DNA from: an uncultured Bacteroidales bacterium
GTDB taxonomy: Bacteria > Bacteroidota > Bacteroidia > Bacteroidales > Bacteroidaceae
Reading direction: 5' to 3'
DNA: 44,950 nt
NCBI GenBank assembly: GCA_902791675.1
Contig: CADAWW010000010.1
Coordinates: 1-44,950, forward strand
Shown: positions 16,127 through 26,647 of the stretch, piece after piece
Numbering within the stretch: position 1 is the stretch's first letter
How the letters are laid out: each line of letters starts with the position of its first letter
The notes under the pieces: model-generated
The model's database searches: none
Told to the model about the DNA's origin: nothing
The model's input: only the letters and a program-made list of their open reading frames with translations
Made by a program: the position numbers and the translations under genes

Positions 16127-17959
16127 TCAGCGCCCGAACAATTTATCAATCTGAGCATGTTCCAAGACAGAAACGATAATCTTTCCCGTTGGAGTGAGGT
16201 TAGGATTCTGACATCTGAAGAGTTCGCTCAGCAATGACTCCATCTCTTGGTTGCTTAATGCCTGCCCTGTCACAATAGCAGCATTGCGTGCCATTACCAA
16301 AGCTATGCGGTGCTGTAATTCGTTATCTATTCCTGTCTCTTTCTCTTTGAGGATTTCTACCATCTGGTTTAATACCAGTACGGGGTTTGCGCCTTCCAGA
16401 TCGGAAGGTACGCCGTTAATGGAGAAACTGCCGCCGCCCAGCGATTCAATATCGAATCCGAGCGAGCGCAACTCGTCTGTCATATCTTGGAAGAGAACGG
16501 CATCTGAGGGAGCCAACTGCAGTATCTCGGGGAAGAGAAGCCCTTGCGAGGAAGCTTTCTGTCCCTCGATCTGCCGAAGGAACTTTTCGTACAGAATACG
16601 TTCATGGGCTCTGTGCTGGTCAACCATCATCAGTCCCGTCTGTACGGGTGTAAGGATATATTGACCGCGATACTGGAAATGGCTGTTGCTCATTTCCATG
16701 CTATTCTGAGTCTCGTCGGCAAAGATGTCTTCTTTGTCTGTGGATAAATCTTCTATGGGATAATCCCGGGTAGGTTCTGCTTTTGGGATGTTTGCGTAAA
16801 GCTGTTCCCAATCTACGGGTGTCTGCTTCTGGTGTTTTTCTCCTTCGTGTCGGAAGGGATTATAATTGCTGTCTACCTTTATACGAGGTGCATGGACTTC
16901 TGAAACGTTGTTGAAGTCAAAGGCTGGGATATCGGGTCGGCCCTCCACATCAAAATCGATGGTGGGAACAGCATTGAACTTACCCAGGGAATCCTTGATG
17001 GCTGCAACCAGTATCTGCCAGATGGCAGAATCGTTCTCGAACTTTATCTCTGTCTTGGTGGGATGGATATTGACATCTATGTTGGCGGGATCCACCTCGA
17101 AGTAAAGGAAGTAGGGAATCTGTTCCCCCTCGGGGATTAAGTGCGCAAAGGCTTCGAGTACCGCCTTGTGGAAATAAGGATGCCGCATGTAACGACCGTT
17201 CACGAAGAAATACTGGTTGGAATTCTTCTTACGTGCAGCCTCGGGTTTACCCACAAAACCTGTAATGCGTGCAAGGGTGGTATCCACATCTATTGACAGG
17301 AGTTGTTCGTTAAGTTTCTTCCCGAACACATTTACTATGCGCTGCCTAAAATTACAGGCGGGAAGTTTTGTAATTAATGAACCATTATGTGTGAGAGAGA
17401 AACTGACGGTGGGATTCACCAATACGATTCGTTCGAACTCCTGGATGATATTGTTCAGTTCCGTCTGGTTGGATTTCAGGAATTTCCGTCGGGCCGGTAC
17501 ATTGAAGAAGAGGTTACGGACTTCGATATTTGTACCTACAGGGCACGAACAGATTTCCTGATCTGTAACACGGGAGCCCTCGATGGTGAGGTCGGTGCCC
17601 AATTCGCTTTCTATGGTTCTGGTAAGAAGATGAACCTGTGCAACGGCAGCAATGGAAGGAAGAGCTTCGCCCCTGAATCCCATTGTATGCAGCGAGAACA
17701 GGTCTTCTGCTTTCTGTATCTTGGAGGTGGCATGACGCTCAAAGGCCATGCGGGCATCCTGCTCACTCATTCCCTTCCCGTCGTCTATTACCTGGATGGA
17801 TGTCCTGCCTGCATCTACAACAAGTACATCTACCGTTGATGCACCGGCATCAACAGCATTCTCCATCAGCTCCTTGATAACCGATGAGGGTCGTTGAACG
17901 ACTTCACCGGCGGCTATCTGATTGGCGACCGAGTCTGGAAGAAGGTGAATAATGTCCAT
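16127..17959 (-). CDS. mutL: DNA mismatch repair protein MutL
   Basis: 610 residues. The N-terminal GHKL ATPase carries its motifs: ELMENAVDAGAS (about 31-42), DDGKGM (about 58-63) and TMGFRGEALPSIAA (about 90-105). The C-terminal dimerisation domain contains DQHRAHERILYE near residue 440. This has the spacing of the MutL endonuclease motif DQHA-x2-E-x4-E, with Arg where the Ala usually stands. MutL links mismatch recognition by MutS to strand nicking. The gene starts 3 nt after the small membrane protein gene and lies in the envelope-protein operon. Confidence 0.95.
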   Translation of the reverse strand: MDIIHLLPDSVANQIAAGEVVQRPSSVIKELMENAVDAGASTVDVLVVDAGRTSIQVIDDGKGMSEQDARMAFERHATSKIQKAEDLFSLHTMGFRGEALPSIAAVAQVHLLTRTIESELGTDLTIEGSRVTDQEICSCPVGTNIEVRNLFFNVPARRKFLKSNQTELNNIIQEFERIVLVNPTVSFSLTHNGSLITKLPACNFRQRIVNVFGKKLNEQLLSIDVDTTLARITGFVGKPEAARKKNSNQYFFVNGRYMRHPYFHKAVLEAFAHLIPEGEQIPYFLYFEVDPANIDVNIHPTKTEIKFENDSAIWQILVAAIKDSLGKFNAVPTIDFDVEGRPDIPAFDFNNVSEVHAPRIKVDSNYNPFRHEGEKHQKQTPVDWEQLYANIPKAEPTRDYPIEDLSTDKEDIFADETQNSMEMSNSHFQYRGQYILTPVQTGLMMVDQHRAHERILYEKFLRQIEGQKASSQGLLFPEILQLAPSDAVLFQDMTDELRSLGFDIESLGGGSFSINGVPSDLEGANPVLVLNQMVEILKEKETGIDNELQHRIALVMARNAAIVTGQALSNQEMESLLSELFRCQNPNLTPTGKIIVSVLEHAQIDKLFGR

Positions 17960-17962
17960 ATT

Positions 17963-18256
17963 TTATCTGGTTCCTGTCATTATAAACTTCCATACAATCA
18001 ACAAGACGACAATAAGAATGAATGCCAAAGGCCAGCCTATTCTTGCCCCGTTCTCTTTATAGCGTTGAGCACGAGGGGTGAAATTGATAAAGGTCCCCTT
18101 GAACTTATCTGCATGATAAGTGTTGTCTCCGGGTACGACTTCGCCATTCTCACGTTTTGCCTGTTCCACCAACTTCTGCAGTTTCTCCTTGCGCTCGTCG
18201 GTATAAATGCTCACTCGTCTGAACTTGCGAGGCTGTCTGGTGCTGAACATTCCCAT
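17963..18256 (-). CDS. Small conserved membrane protein of unknown function
   Basis: 97 residues. The first 70 are basic and polar (RQPRKFRRVSIYTDERKEKL, then NTYHADKFKGTFINFTPRAQ). One membrane helix lies at about 74-92 (WPLAFILIVVLLIVWKFIM). The topology is probably N-terminus in the cytoplasm with a short tail outside. It sits 12 nt after the OstA-like gene and 3 nt before mutL. I recall the same small gene in this position in other Bacteroidales, but its role is not known. Confidence 0.75.
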   Translation of the reverse strand: MGMFSTRQPRKFRRVSIYTDERKEKLQKLVEQAKRENGEVVPGDNTYHADKFKGTFINFTPRAQRYKENGARIGWPLAFILIVVLLIVWKFIMTGTR

Positions 18257-18268
18257 ATCCTTATTTAT

Positions 18269-19933
18269 TTACTCTTTTTTGATATCAGATAACTTCTGCT
18301 TTGGTGCTACACGTTGCACACTCTTCTTTAACTCGCTTCCGGATTTTTTTCCTCGCCAGAGGAAGACGTCCATTTTGTCAACAGGTCGGATATAATCGAA
18401 CCATGCAAAGTTGGAGAGATACAACTCGTCTGGTGGAATCAGCGGTACGGGATACATGGTTCCTGTTGCTGCGGGCATCCATACATAGTTGACCTTGCGT
18501 TTTTCGATATACAACTTCAGTAGGGTTGTCTCTGTGTGGTTCATTTCTACCATTACGCTGTCCTCGTTAAAGGGGTAATAGTTGAAATACACATTTCCCA
18601 TGGTGGTAGAAAGATACATTTCTCCTTCTTTGAAGTAGAAATGCATTTCGTGTCCGGCAATCTGGTTGTAATGAATGCTGTCGATCTTCTCTACAGAAAG
18701 TGCCTGACGTAGTATCTGCACGCTATCCAATGTGCTGTCGTTAAAGAAAGACCTGATCTCTTCGCCCAGCATTTGCTGTCCTTCTTGCCACAGGATAGGG
18801 TCGTAATACATTACCAGACAGGAATCCTGGGAGTTATAAACCATGGAGTCGCAGACGGCCTGCATGTCCTCGCGGAAAGCTCGCACATGACGGTATGCAT
18901 GCAGGACTCTGTACATGCTGTCGGTATCTATATAATAGGTAAATACCTTAAAGGTATCTGCATGGGCAAATAAAGTGTCTTTCTGGGAGAAGTCTATTAC
19001 CAAGGCGCTGTCGTATGCTTCGCAATAGCCTATGCTGTCAACGTAATAACAGTAGTTGCCTGTAAGCATATTCTTGTTCTCGTCGTCTGTATAAACGAAG
19101 TTGCCAAAGGCTTCACCGATCTTTGTTTCTCCGTTCCACACAACACTGTCGCCTACAAGATGCTTTCCTTCGTTCACCAGAATACTTCTGTCAAGCATAT
19201 AAGACTCGTCTGTCTTGGTGTGATAATAGCCGCGTTCTGTGTATATGTGGCTTTCTCCGTTCTCGACATTGGACGGACCGACCACATAGGCAACGGCCGT
19301 ATTGGTATTATAATATAAGGTATCAGAAACCAGTACGGTCTTGGGCGGTTCGGGCGGTTCGGGATTAACCAGCCTGACGTTATAGTTAAAGACAGCCTGA
19401 TGGGTTGCCGGCTGATACTGGCCCCAGTCGCTTGTCAGCTCATTGCCCTGATCCAGGAGCCGTCCTCCCTCGAAAAAATATCCAAGGTCATATATGCGGT
19501 CGTAATCCAGGCTGTCTGTGTACAGAATGGTTTTCAGATGCTTCAGCACTACATTGAAGCGGGCACGTGCCAATCGGTCGATTCCATTGTAATACAACAC
19601 CTCGCTTGTAAGTGTCAGCGTATCGCCTTGTACCATACGTACATTACCGAATGCATCAAAGGAATTTGTTGCTTCGTAGAAAAGAGCGCTGTCACAATAC
19701 ATGAGTGTACCCTCATGATTGAACTTGACATTTCCTATCAGAAACTGTGCTGTGTGATGAAGACGGTCATCGTAATACAACTTGTCAGCGTGCATCAAAT
19801 GCACACGACTGTCTTTATTCGACGTTTTTGTTCTGTTGTTATTTGCGGTTTTCCTGACAGGAGTTATAGCAAATAAAAGACAAACGCCAAACAAGATAAG
19901 TGTACATATTACAGACAGACGATGATTCATCAC
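18269..19933 (-). CDS. OstA/LptA-like periplasmic protein
   Basis: 554 residues. It has an N-terminal membrane or signal segment (LSVICTLILFGVCLLFAITP). From about residue 40 it has the repeating beta pattern of OstA/LptA folds: VHLMHADKLYYDDRLHHTAQ, then GNVKFNHEGTLMYCDSA and GNVRMVQGDTLTLTSE. LptA carries lipopolysaccharide across the periplasm. This is much longer than E. coli LptA (about 185 residues), which is common for the Bacteroidetes form. Its start overlaps the SurA-like gene by 4 nt, and the parvulin-type chaperones upstream support a role in outer-membrane assembly. lptB lies separately at 30.1 kb. Confidence 0.85.
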   Translation of the reverse strand: MMNHRLSVICTLILFGVCLLFAITPVRKTANNNRTKTSNKDSRVHLMHADKLYYDDRLHHTAQFLIGNVKFNHEGTLMYCDSALFYEATNSFDAFGNVRMVQGDTLTLTSEVLYYNGIDRLARARFNVVLKHLKTILYTDSLDYDRIYDLGYFFEGGRLLDQGNELTSDWGQYQPATHQAVFNYNVRLVNPEPPEPPKTVLVSDTLYYNTNTAVAYVVGPSNVENGESHIYTERGYYHTKTDESYMLDRSILVNEGKHLVGDSVVWNGETKIGEAFGNFVYTDDENKNMLTGNYCYYVDSIGYCEAYDSALVIDFSQKDTLFAHADTFKVFTYYIDTDSMYRVLHAYRHVRAFREDMQAVCDSMVYNSQDSCLVMYYDPILWQEGQQMLGEEIRSFFNDSTLDSVQILRQALSVEKIDSIHYNQIAGHEMHFYFKEGEMYLSTTMGNVYFNYYPFNEDSVMVEMNHTETTLLKLYIEKRKVNYVWMPAATGTMYPVPLIPPDELYLSNFAWFDYIRPVDKMDVFLWRGKKSGSELKKSVQRVAPKQKLSDIKKE

Positions 19934-21315
19934 TTAATCCAGCCGGGGTATTGGAAATCGCAGTCGCGCCAGTCAGGATTTATCCTGATGTACGTTGTAC
20001 GCTGTTTTTCCTTTATCCAATCAAGAATAACCTTTTGTTTTTTTTCTGCTTCGACGGAAGCTTTCAGGATCTGAAAATCCTCGGCCATATTTGCCCTGTG
20101 AGAATTGATACGGTTCTTCAGTTTGGCAATGGCACAAACGGTTTTGCCCTTACTGTTTATCATTGTGAAGGGCTTGGAGATCTCGCCAACCTCCAACGTG
20201 CTTACCACGCGAGCCAGTTCGGGGGACAGGGTGGAAAGTTCGCCCATTTCGAATCTCGTCGTTGTTTCCCGATCACCAGTCATCTCGTTCATCTTGGTGT
20301 TGGACAAGATGCCGTGATTGTTACGTGTATCTTTGTCGTCCGAAACAACACGTACAGCTTCTTCGAAAGAGACAATCTCTCTACGGATGTGATCCGCAAT
20401 TGAATCGAGGTGGATCATTGCCGTATCGATGTCCTCCTGCTTAATCTCGGGACGCTTTAGGATGTGCCGGCATTTAATCTTATCACCGCGTTTGTCTATC
20501 AGCTGAATGATGTGAAAGCCGAATTCGCTCTGTGCAATCTTACTTACTTTTGCCGGATCTGTCAAACCGAATGCCACGCTGGCAAATCCTGGATCCAACT
20601 CTCCTCGGCCCATATAAGGCATTTCGCCTCCCTGACGGGCAGAGGCCGTGTCCTCGGAATACAGACGGGCCAAGGTGGAGAACGATGTGGTTCCTGAATT
20701 TACTCGCTCGGCATATTCACGGAGCGTATTCTTTACACGGTCTATTTCTTCGATGTGAATACGTGGCTGCTGCACCAGAATCTGAACTTCCACCTGAGTA
20801 GGGATTAAGGGCAGACTGTCTTCCGGCAGATCTTTGAAATAGCGACGAACCTCAGCGGGAGTTGCCTTGACATCTTCTGTCAGCTTCTCTCGCATTTTAC
20901 GCATAGTAAGCTCATTCTTGTACTGGTCGAAGAACTCCTCGCGTATCTGGGTCATCGTCATCTGCATGTATTCCTCCAGTTTTTCCTTAGAGCCGGCCAG
21001 AAGGATCTTCTCGTTTACTTCGTTTTCCACATACGGGTTGACGTCGGCATCTGTTACTTCGATACTGTCTATGGCTGCCTGATGGATAAAGAGTTTCTGG
21101 ATGGCCAGTTGCTCGGGAATAACACAATAGGGATTGCCTGAGAGAGAACTTCCGAACTGCAATCTGTGCTTCTCTACTTCCGACTTTAGAATAGCGTCAT
21201 CGCCAATCACCCATACCACCTCGTCTATCACGTTGTTCAGCTTATTCTGCGCAAGAGAGATGACGCTGTAGAGTGACAAGCAAATCAGGTATATATATCT
21301 GCCGCAAACCTTCAT
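19930..21315 (-). CDS. SurA-like periplasmic peptidyl-prolyl isomerase
   Basis: 461 residues from the ATG at 21315. The frame extends to a TTG at 21324, but the ATG puts the signal peptide (VCGRYIYLICLSLYSVISLA) at the very start. The N-terminal SurA-type helical part (VIDEVVWVIGDDAILKSEVE) comes first. A parvulin domain follows at about 170-285 (ARLYSEDTASARQGGEMPYM and GFHIIQLIDKRGDKIKCRHI), then a second weaker parvulin-like region. It helps outer-membrane proteins fold. It starts 5 nt after the upstream parvulin gene and overlaps the OstA-like gene by 4 nt. Confidence 0.85.
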   Translation of the reverse strand: MKVCGRYIYLICLSLYSVISLAQNKLNNVIDEVVWVIGDDAILKSEVEKHRLQFGSSLSGNPYCVIPEQLAIQKLFIHQAAIDSIEVTDADVNPYVENEVNEKILLAGSKEKLEEYMQMTMTQIREEFFDQYKNELTMRKMREKLTEDVKATPAEVRRYFKDLPEDSLPLIPTQVEVQILVQQPRIHIEEIDRVKNTLREYAERVNSGTTSFSTLARLYSEDTASARQGGEMPYMGRGELDPGFASVAFGLTDPAKVSKIAQSEFGFHIIQLIDKRGDKIKCRHILKRPEIKQEDIDTAMIHLDSIADHIRREIVSFEEAVRVVSDDKDTRNNHGILSNTKMNEMTGDRETTTRFEMGELSTLSPELARVVSTLEVGEISKPFTMINSKGKTVCAIAKLKNRINSHRANMAEDFQILKASVEAEKKQKVILDWIKEKQRTTYIRINPDWRDCDFQYPGWIK

Positions 21316-21320
21316 ATAAA

Positions 21321-22751
21321 TCAATGATTATTTACTGTTTTCAAGACATCCTCGTGGATTTCAAAAGAATAGCGCTTACGCAATTTTTCCACATACTCAT
21401 CTTCGCGCATACGCTGATAGTCAGTAACAACCTGGTTGCTGATGTCTGTCCATTCTGCCGGTCCTTTCTTTAATACTTTTCCGACAACAGAGGCATAGGG
21501 ATAGTCTTTCAGCGGATTCAGTTTGGCACTCTTGTCTTTCAGGGCCAGTACATCCACATTCGCATTGTCACCTTTTTTGAAGAGACGGCGTTCCATACGT
21601 ACCGTTACACTATCCTTGTTGAACTGCTCGCGAATCTTTGCTGTCCACTTATCCTCGGGAACACCCTTCAGACACTTTTTAACAGCTTTGACATCTGCGG
21701 CATTCTTACAATAATAAACCATACCGCGGAAATGAGGATCCTTCCATGCATATTTCTTCTTGTTTGCCTTGAAATAAGAAGCTAAGCCCGTTGTATCCTT
21801 GCTGGCAGGTTCCCATACATTTCTACTGCACTCTTCAAAGAGCAACAGGCCATCGTGATATTCCTGTACCAGATACTTCAGCTCATTATCCTTTGCACAA
21901 AGACGTTCTGTTTCTTCGTCCAGGATTTCTTCCACGGTCTTCTGGGGCGAAGACTGCTGCGCCAAAGAATCCAGTACCTGTGTGGCAAGTTGGTTCTCCA
22001 AGCCTTGGCTTTCCAGATAGCGTCGGATGTTAGCCTTTAGCTCATCGTAACTCTCCAAATGCTTTCTGCCCATCAGTTTTATAATATGGTATCCTACAGT
22101 AGATAGGAAAGGTTCCGAAACCTGACCCACTTCCAGTTTGTAGGCAACATCCTCGAATTCCTTCAGGGTCTGATTGGGACCAATCCAGGGAAGCATGCCG
22201 CCACGGGCAGCAGATCCGGGATCTTGAGAAACCTTCTTGGCCAGTTCTGCAAAGTCGGCCCCATTCTTAATCTCTTGATAGACAGAATCTATTTTTGCCT
22301 TGGCTGATGCCTGTTCATCCTCTGTTGCTGCTTGTGGCACACGTATGAAAATATGTGAAGGCTGTAGAAGTTCCTTGCCTTGCAGGCTGGCTAGCATCTG
22401 TGCATAGTACTTCTGACATTCCTCCTCCATAGCATTCTGGGGAATCAGCAAAGGACGTATTTGTTGGTCGCGATACTGGCGGAACTCCTTCTGGTAGCTG
22501 GAAAGTGTGTCCAGATGATTATCCAGAGCTGCCAGAACTTTCAGTTTGTAATTGACAAAAAGCTGCGCATACTCTTCGATATTCTTCTTGTCTAATACAC
22601 CTTCGGAATTATTCTTGTTATAGTTGTATTCGAACTCGCTTCGGGGTACAGGCTGTCCGTTTATATGCATAACAATAGGATCATCCTGGGCAAGAGCTGA
22701 AAAAATAACCCCCAAATTAAAAATCAAAATAAAGATTCGTTTCATATCCAT
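21321..22751 (-). CDS. Parvulin-type peptidyl-prolyl isomerase
   Basis: 476 residues, or 474 from the second ATG at 22745. A signal peptide covers about 1-22 (IFILIFNLGVIFSALAQ). A parvulin domain lies at about 128-232 with LLQPSHIFIRV, KKVSQDPGSAARGGMLPWIG and VGYHIIKLMGRK. The C-terminal 240 residues are helical and charged (MRMEDEYVEKLRKRY type). It probably works in the periplasm on outer-membrane proteins with the SurA-like protein next to it. First gene of the operon running through mutL. The gap to guaB upstream is only 30 nt, so read-through from guaB is possible. Confidence 0.85.
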   Translation of the reverse strand: MDMKRIFILIFNLGVIFSALAQDDPIVMHINGQPVPRSEFEYNYNKNNSEGVLDKKNIEEYAQLFVNYKLKVLAALDNHLDTLSSYQKEFRQYRDQQIRPLLIPQNAMEEECQKYYAQMLASLQGKELLQPSHIFIRVPQAATEDEQASAKAKIDSVYQEIKNGADFAELAKKVSQDPGSAARGGMLPWIGPNQTLKEFEDVAYKLEVGQVSEPFLSTVGYHIIKLMGRKHLESYDELKANIRRYLESQGLENQLATQVLDSLAQQSSPQKTVEEILDEETERLCAKDNELKYLVQEYHDGLLLFEECSRNVWEPASKDTTGLASYFKANKKKYAWKDPHFRGMVYYCKNAADVKAVKKCLKGVPEDKWTAKIREQFNKDSVTVRMERRLFKKGDNANVDVLALKDKSAKLNPLKDYPYASVVGKVLKKGPAEWTDISNQVVTDYQRMREDEYVEKLRKRYSFEIHEDVLKTVNNH

Positions 22752-22781
22752 TAGAAATTATGAATTATGAATGGAAAGCAA

Positions 22782-24263
<1,482 letters not shown>

Positions 24264-24284
24264 TTATATAGAATTTATTGCGTG

Positions 24285-24292
24285 CAAAAGTA
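24285..24292 (-). promoter_or_regulatory. -7 promoter element of guaB
   Basis: TACTTTTG on the minus strand (24292 to 24285) fits TAnnTTTG. The start would be near 24278, 18 nt before the ATG. No clear -33 element at the standard distance. Confidence 0.45.
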
Positions 24293-24336
24293 CAAAAAAA
24301 AACTGATTATTCCGACACAAAAAATGCCAAATTTTC

Positions 24337-26508
24337 TTAATTAGCCATTTCCGAGAGGAACTTGATACGAACAAGCCTGATTTCTGTCTCTGTATAGTCT
24401 TCTCCTAACGCATCCAAAGCTTCATCCAAATCGTCCGACTCAGACTCTTCCATGAAGTAGTCATAGATGTCTTGCATGTCGTCTTCATCCATTATATCTT
24501 CAATATAATAGTCAATGTTCAACTTGGTTCCGCTGAAGACAATGGTTTCTATTTCGTCCAGCAGTTCATCGAGGGTAAGACCTTTAGCTTTTGCGATATC
24601 TTCAAATGCTTGCTTTCTGTCTATGCCTTCTATGATGCTTACTTTATTCTTGCTCTTGTTAGGCAATGTCTTGACACGTAAATCCTCTAAACGCTCAATT
24701 TCATTCTCCTCACAGTATTTAGCTATCAGTTCACAGAACTCCTTGCCGTAACGAGCTGCCTTCCCGTCGCCGACGCCTCTGATGTTCTTCAGTTCATCCA
24801 GCGTAATAGGGTAGGTGGTTGCCATATCTTCCAATGAGGGATCCTGGAAAATAACATATGGGGGGACGCCTTTCTTTTCTGCTATACTCTTACGCAAAGA
24901 TTTCAGCATACTGAAAAGAACCTCATCCAAAACAGCGGATTCGCCAACAGCCGGTTCCTCGTATTCGTCGAACTCATTATCCTTTGAAATCCAGAATTCA
25001 ACAGGCTTACGCATGAAGCGCTTACCCTCGTCGGTTATCTTCAGCAGGCCATAGTTTTCGACCTCTTTCTCGATATAGCCTGATATCATTCCCTGGCGGA
25101 TAACAGCATTCCAGAAGCTGGCCTCGTGTTCATCACCACAGCCAAAGCACTCCAGGTCTTCGTGCCTGTGTGATACCACTTCCTCTGTCTCGCGGCCCAC
25201 CAGTATATCTATTACATGATTAACCTTGAAGTTTTCTTTTATGGCCTCTATAACCTCCAATGCCAAAAGCAGTTCTTCCGATGCCTCCACTTTCTCCTTC
25301 GGGAATCTGCAGTTATCACAGTTTCCGCAATTGTCGGGCTCATACTCTTCTCCAAAGTAGTGAAGCAGGAATTTTCTTCTGCAGATGGATGTCTCGGCAT
25401 AAGCAGAGGTCTCCTGTAACAGCTGTCGGCCGATATCCTGTTCGGCAACAGGCTTGCCTTCCATGAATTTCTCCAGTTTGCGTAAATCCTTTGGAGAGTA
25501 GAACGTCAGACAATGGCCCTCGCCGCCATCACGTCCGGCTCGACCTGTTTCCTGATAATAGCCTTCCAGGCTCTTTGGAATATCATAGTGTATCACAAAG
25601 CGCACATCCGGTTTGTCTATTCCCATACCAAAGGCTATGGTTGCCACAATGACATCCAGACGTTCCATCAGGAAGTCGTCCTGTGTCTGGCTTCTCACAG
25701 CCGACTCCATGCCTGCATGGTAAGCTCGGGCGTTAATCTGATTGGCACGTAAGACTTCGGCCAGTTCTTCCACTTTTTTACGGCTGAGGCAGTAAATAAT
25801 ACCGCTCTTGCCCTGATGCTGCTTAATGAAGCGGATGATGTCTTTGTCAACATCCTTGGTTTTCGGGCGAACTTCGTAATAAAGATTGGGACGGTTGAAT
25901 GAACTCTTGAATTCTGTGGCATCCATCATGCCCAGGTTCTTCTTGATGTCGCCACGAACCTTGTCAGTTGCCGTTGCGGTAAGGGCTATGATGGGAGCTA
26001 CGCCTATTTGATTGACAATAGGACGGATACGCCTGTATTCAGGACGGAAGTCATGACCCCATTCCGAAATACAATGTGCTTCGTCAACGGCATAGAAGGA
26101 GATCTTGACACTCGTCAGGAAGCTGACATTATCCTCCTTTGTGAGCGATTCCGGAGCAACGTAGAGCAGCTTAGTCCGGCCCGCTTTCATATCGCGCTTT
26201 ACGATATCTATCTGTGTTTTTGTCAGTGAAGAATTCAGGAAGTGGGCAATACCGTCGTCTTCGCTAACCTGACGAATGGCATCTACCTGGTTCTTCATCA
26301 ACGCGATAAGAGGAGAGATTACTATTGCTGTACCCTCCATCAGCAGAGCTGGCAACTGGTAGCACAGAGACTTACCTCCTCCAGTGGGCATCAATACGAA
26401 AGTATCGTGTCCTGCAAGAACATTACGGATAATAGCTTCCTGGTCGCCTTTGAAGCAGTCAAAGCCGAAGTAATGTTTCAGTTGGTCTGTCAGATTCCAA
26501 TTCTCCAT
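24337..26508 (-). CDS. recQ: ATP-dependent DNA helicase RecQ
   Basis: 723 residues. The helicase core has Walker A in MPTGGGKSLCYQLPAL (about 38-53), DEAH in AVDEAHCISEWGHDFRPEYR, motif V and VI in IAFGMGIDKPDVRFVIHYD and YYQETGRAGRDG. A zinc site follows (CRRKFLLHYFGEEY, then CGNCDNC), then the RQC winged helix and an HRDC-type domain near 545-620. The acidic C-terminal tail (DIMDEDDMQDIYDYFMEESE) is longer than in E. coli RecQ (about 610 residues) and is found in Bacteroidales forms. It unwinds DNA in recombination repair. It has its own promoter and lies 139 nt from clpX. Confidence 0.96.
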   Translation of the reverse strand: MENWNLTDQLKHYFGFDCFKGDQEAIIRNVLAGHDTFVLMPTGGGKSLCYQLPALLMEGTAIVISPLIALMKNQVDAIRQVSEDDGIAHFLNSSLTKTQIDIVKRDMKAGRTKLLYVAPESLTKEDNVSFLTSVKISFYAVDEAHCISEWGHDFRPEYRRIRPIVNQIGVAPIIALTATATDKVRGDIKKNLGMMDATEFKSSFNRPNLYYEVRPKTKDVDKDIIRFIKQHQGKSGIIYCLSRKKVEELAEVLRANQINARAYHAGMESAVRSQTQDDFLMERLDVIVATIAFGMGIDKPDVRFVIHYDIPKSLEGYYQETGRAGRDGGEGHCLTFYSPKDLRKLEKFMEGKPVAEQDIGRQLLQETSAYAETSICRRKFLLHYFGEEYEPDNCGNCDNCRFPKEKVEASEELLLALEVIEAIKENFKVNHVIDILVGRETEEVVSHRHEDLECFGCGDEHEASFWNAVIRQGMISGYIEKEVENYGLLKITDEGKRFMRKPVEFWISKDNEFDEYEEPAVGESAVLDEVLFSMLKSLRKSIAEKKGVPPYVIFQDPSLEDMATTYPITLDELKNIRGVGDGKAARYGKEFCELIAKYCEENEIERLEDLRVKTLPNKSKNKVSIIEGIDRKQAFEDIAKAKGLTLDELLDEIETIVFSGTKLNIDYYIEDIMDEDDMQDIYDYFMEESESDDLDEALDALGEDYTETEIRLVRIKFLSEMAN

Positions 26509-26531
26509 GCTGTCATTTATAAATTTCCTTA

Positions 26532-26563
26532 CAAAGATATAATTTTTTTTCTATATCCTACAA
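26532..26563 (-). promoter_or_regulatory. Promoter of recQ
   Basis: On the minus strand TATCTTTG (26539 to 26532) matches the -7 consensus. TTG (26563 to 26561) lies 21 nt upstream, slightly longer than usual. The start would be near 26525, 17 nt before the recQ ATG. Confidence 0.5.
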
Positions 26564-26595
26564 GTTTTTGCTGAATATTTTTATTGTTCAGTAGC

Positions 26596-26631
26596 AAAAA
26601 AATGGAAGGAACTTTTAAATTCCCTCCATTT
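26596..26631 (-). terminator. Rho-independent terminator of the tig-clpP-clpX operon
   Basis: AAATGGA-A-GGAA (26600-26611) pairs with TTCC-C-TCCATTT (26620-26631) around an 8-nt loop with one mismatch. On the minus strand it runs straight into TTTTTTT. It lies 17 nt after the clpX stop codon. Confidence 0.85.
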
Positions 26632-26647
26632 AACCTCTTTTTTGGTT

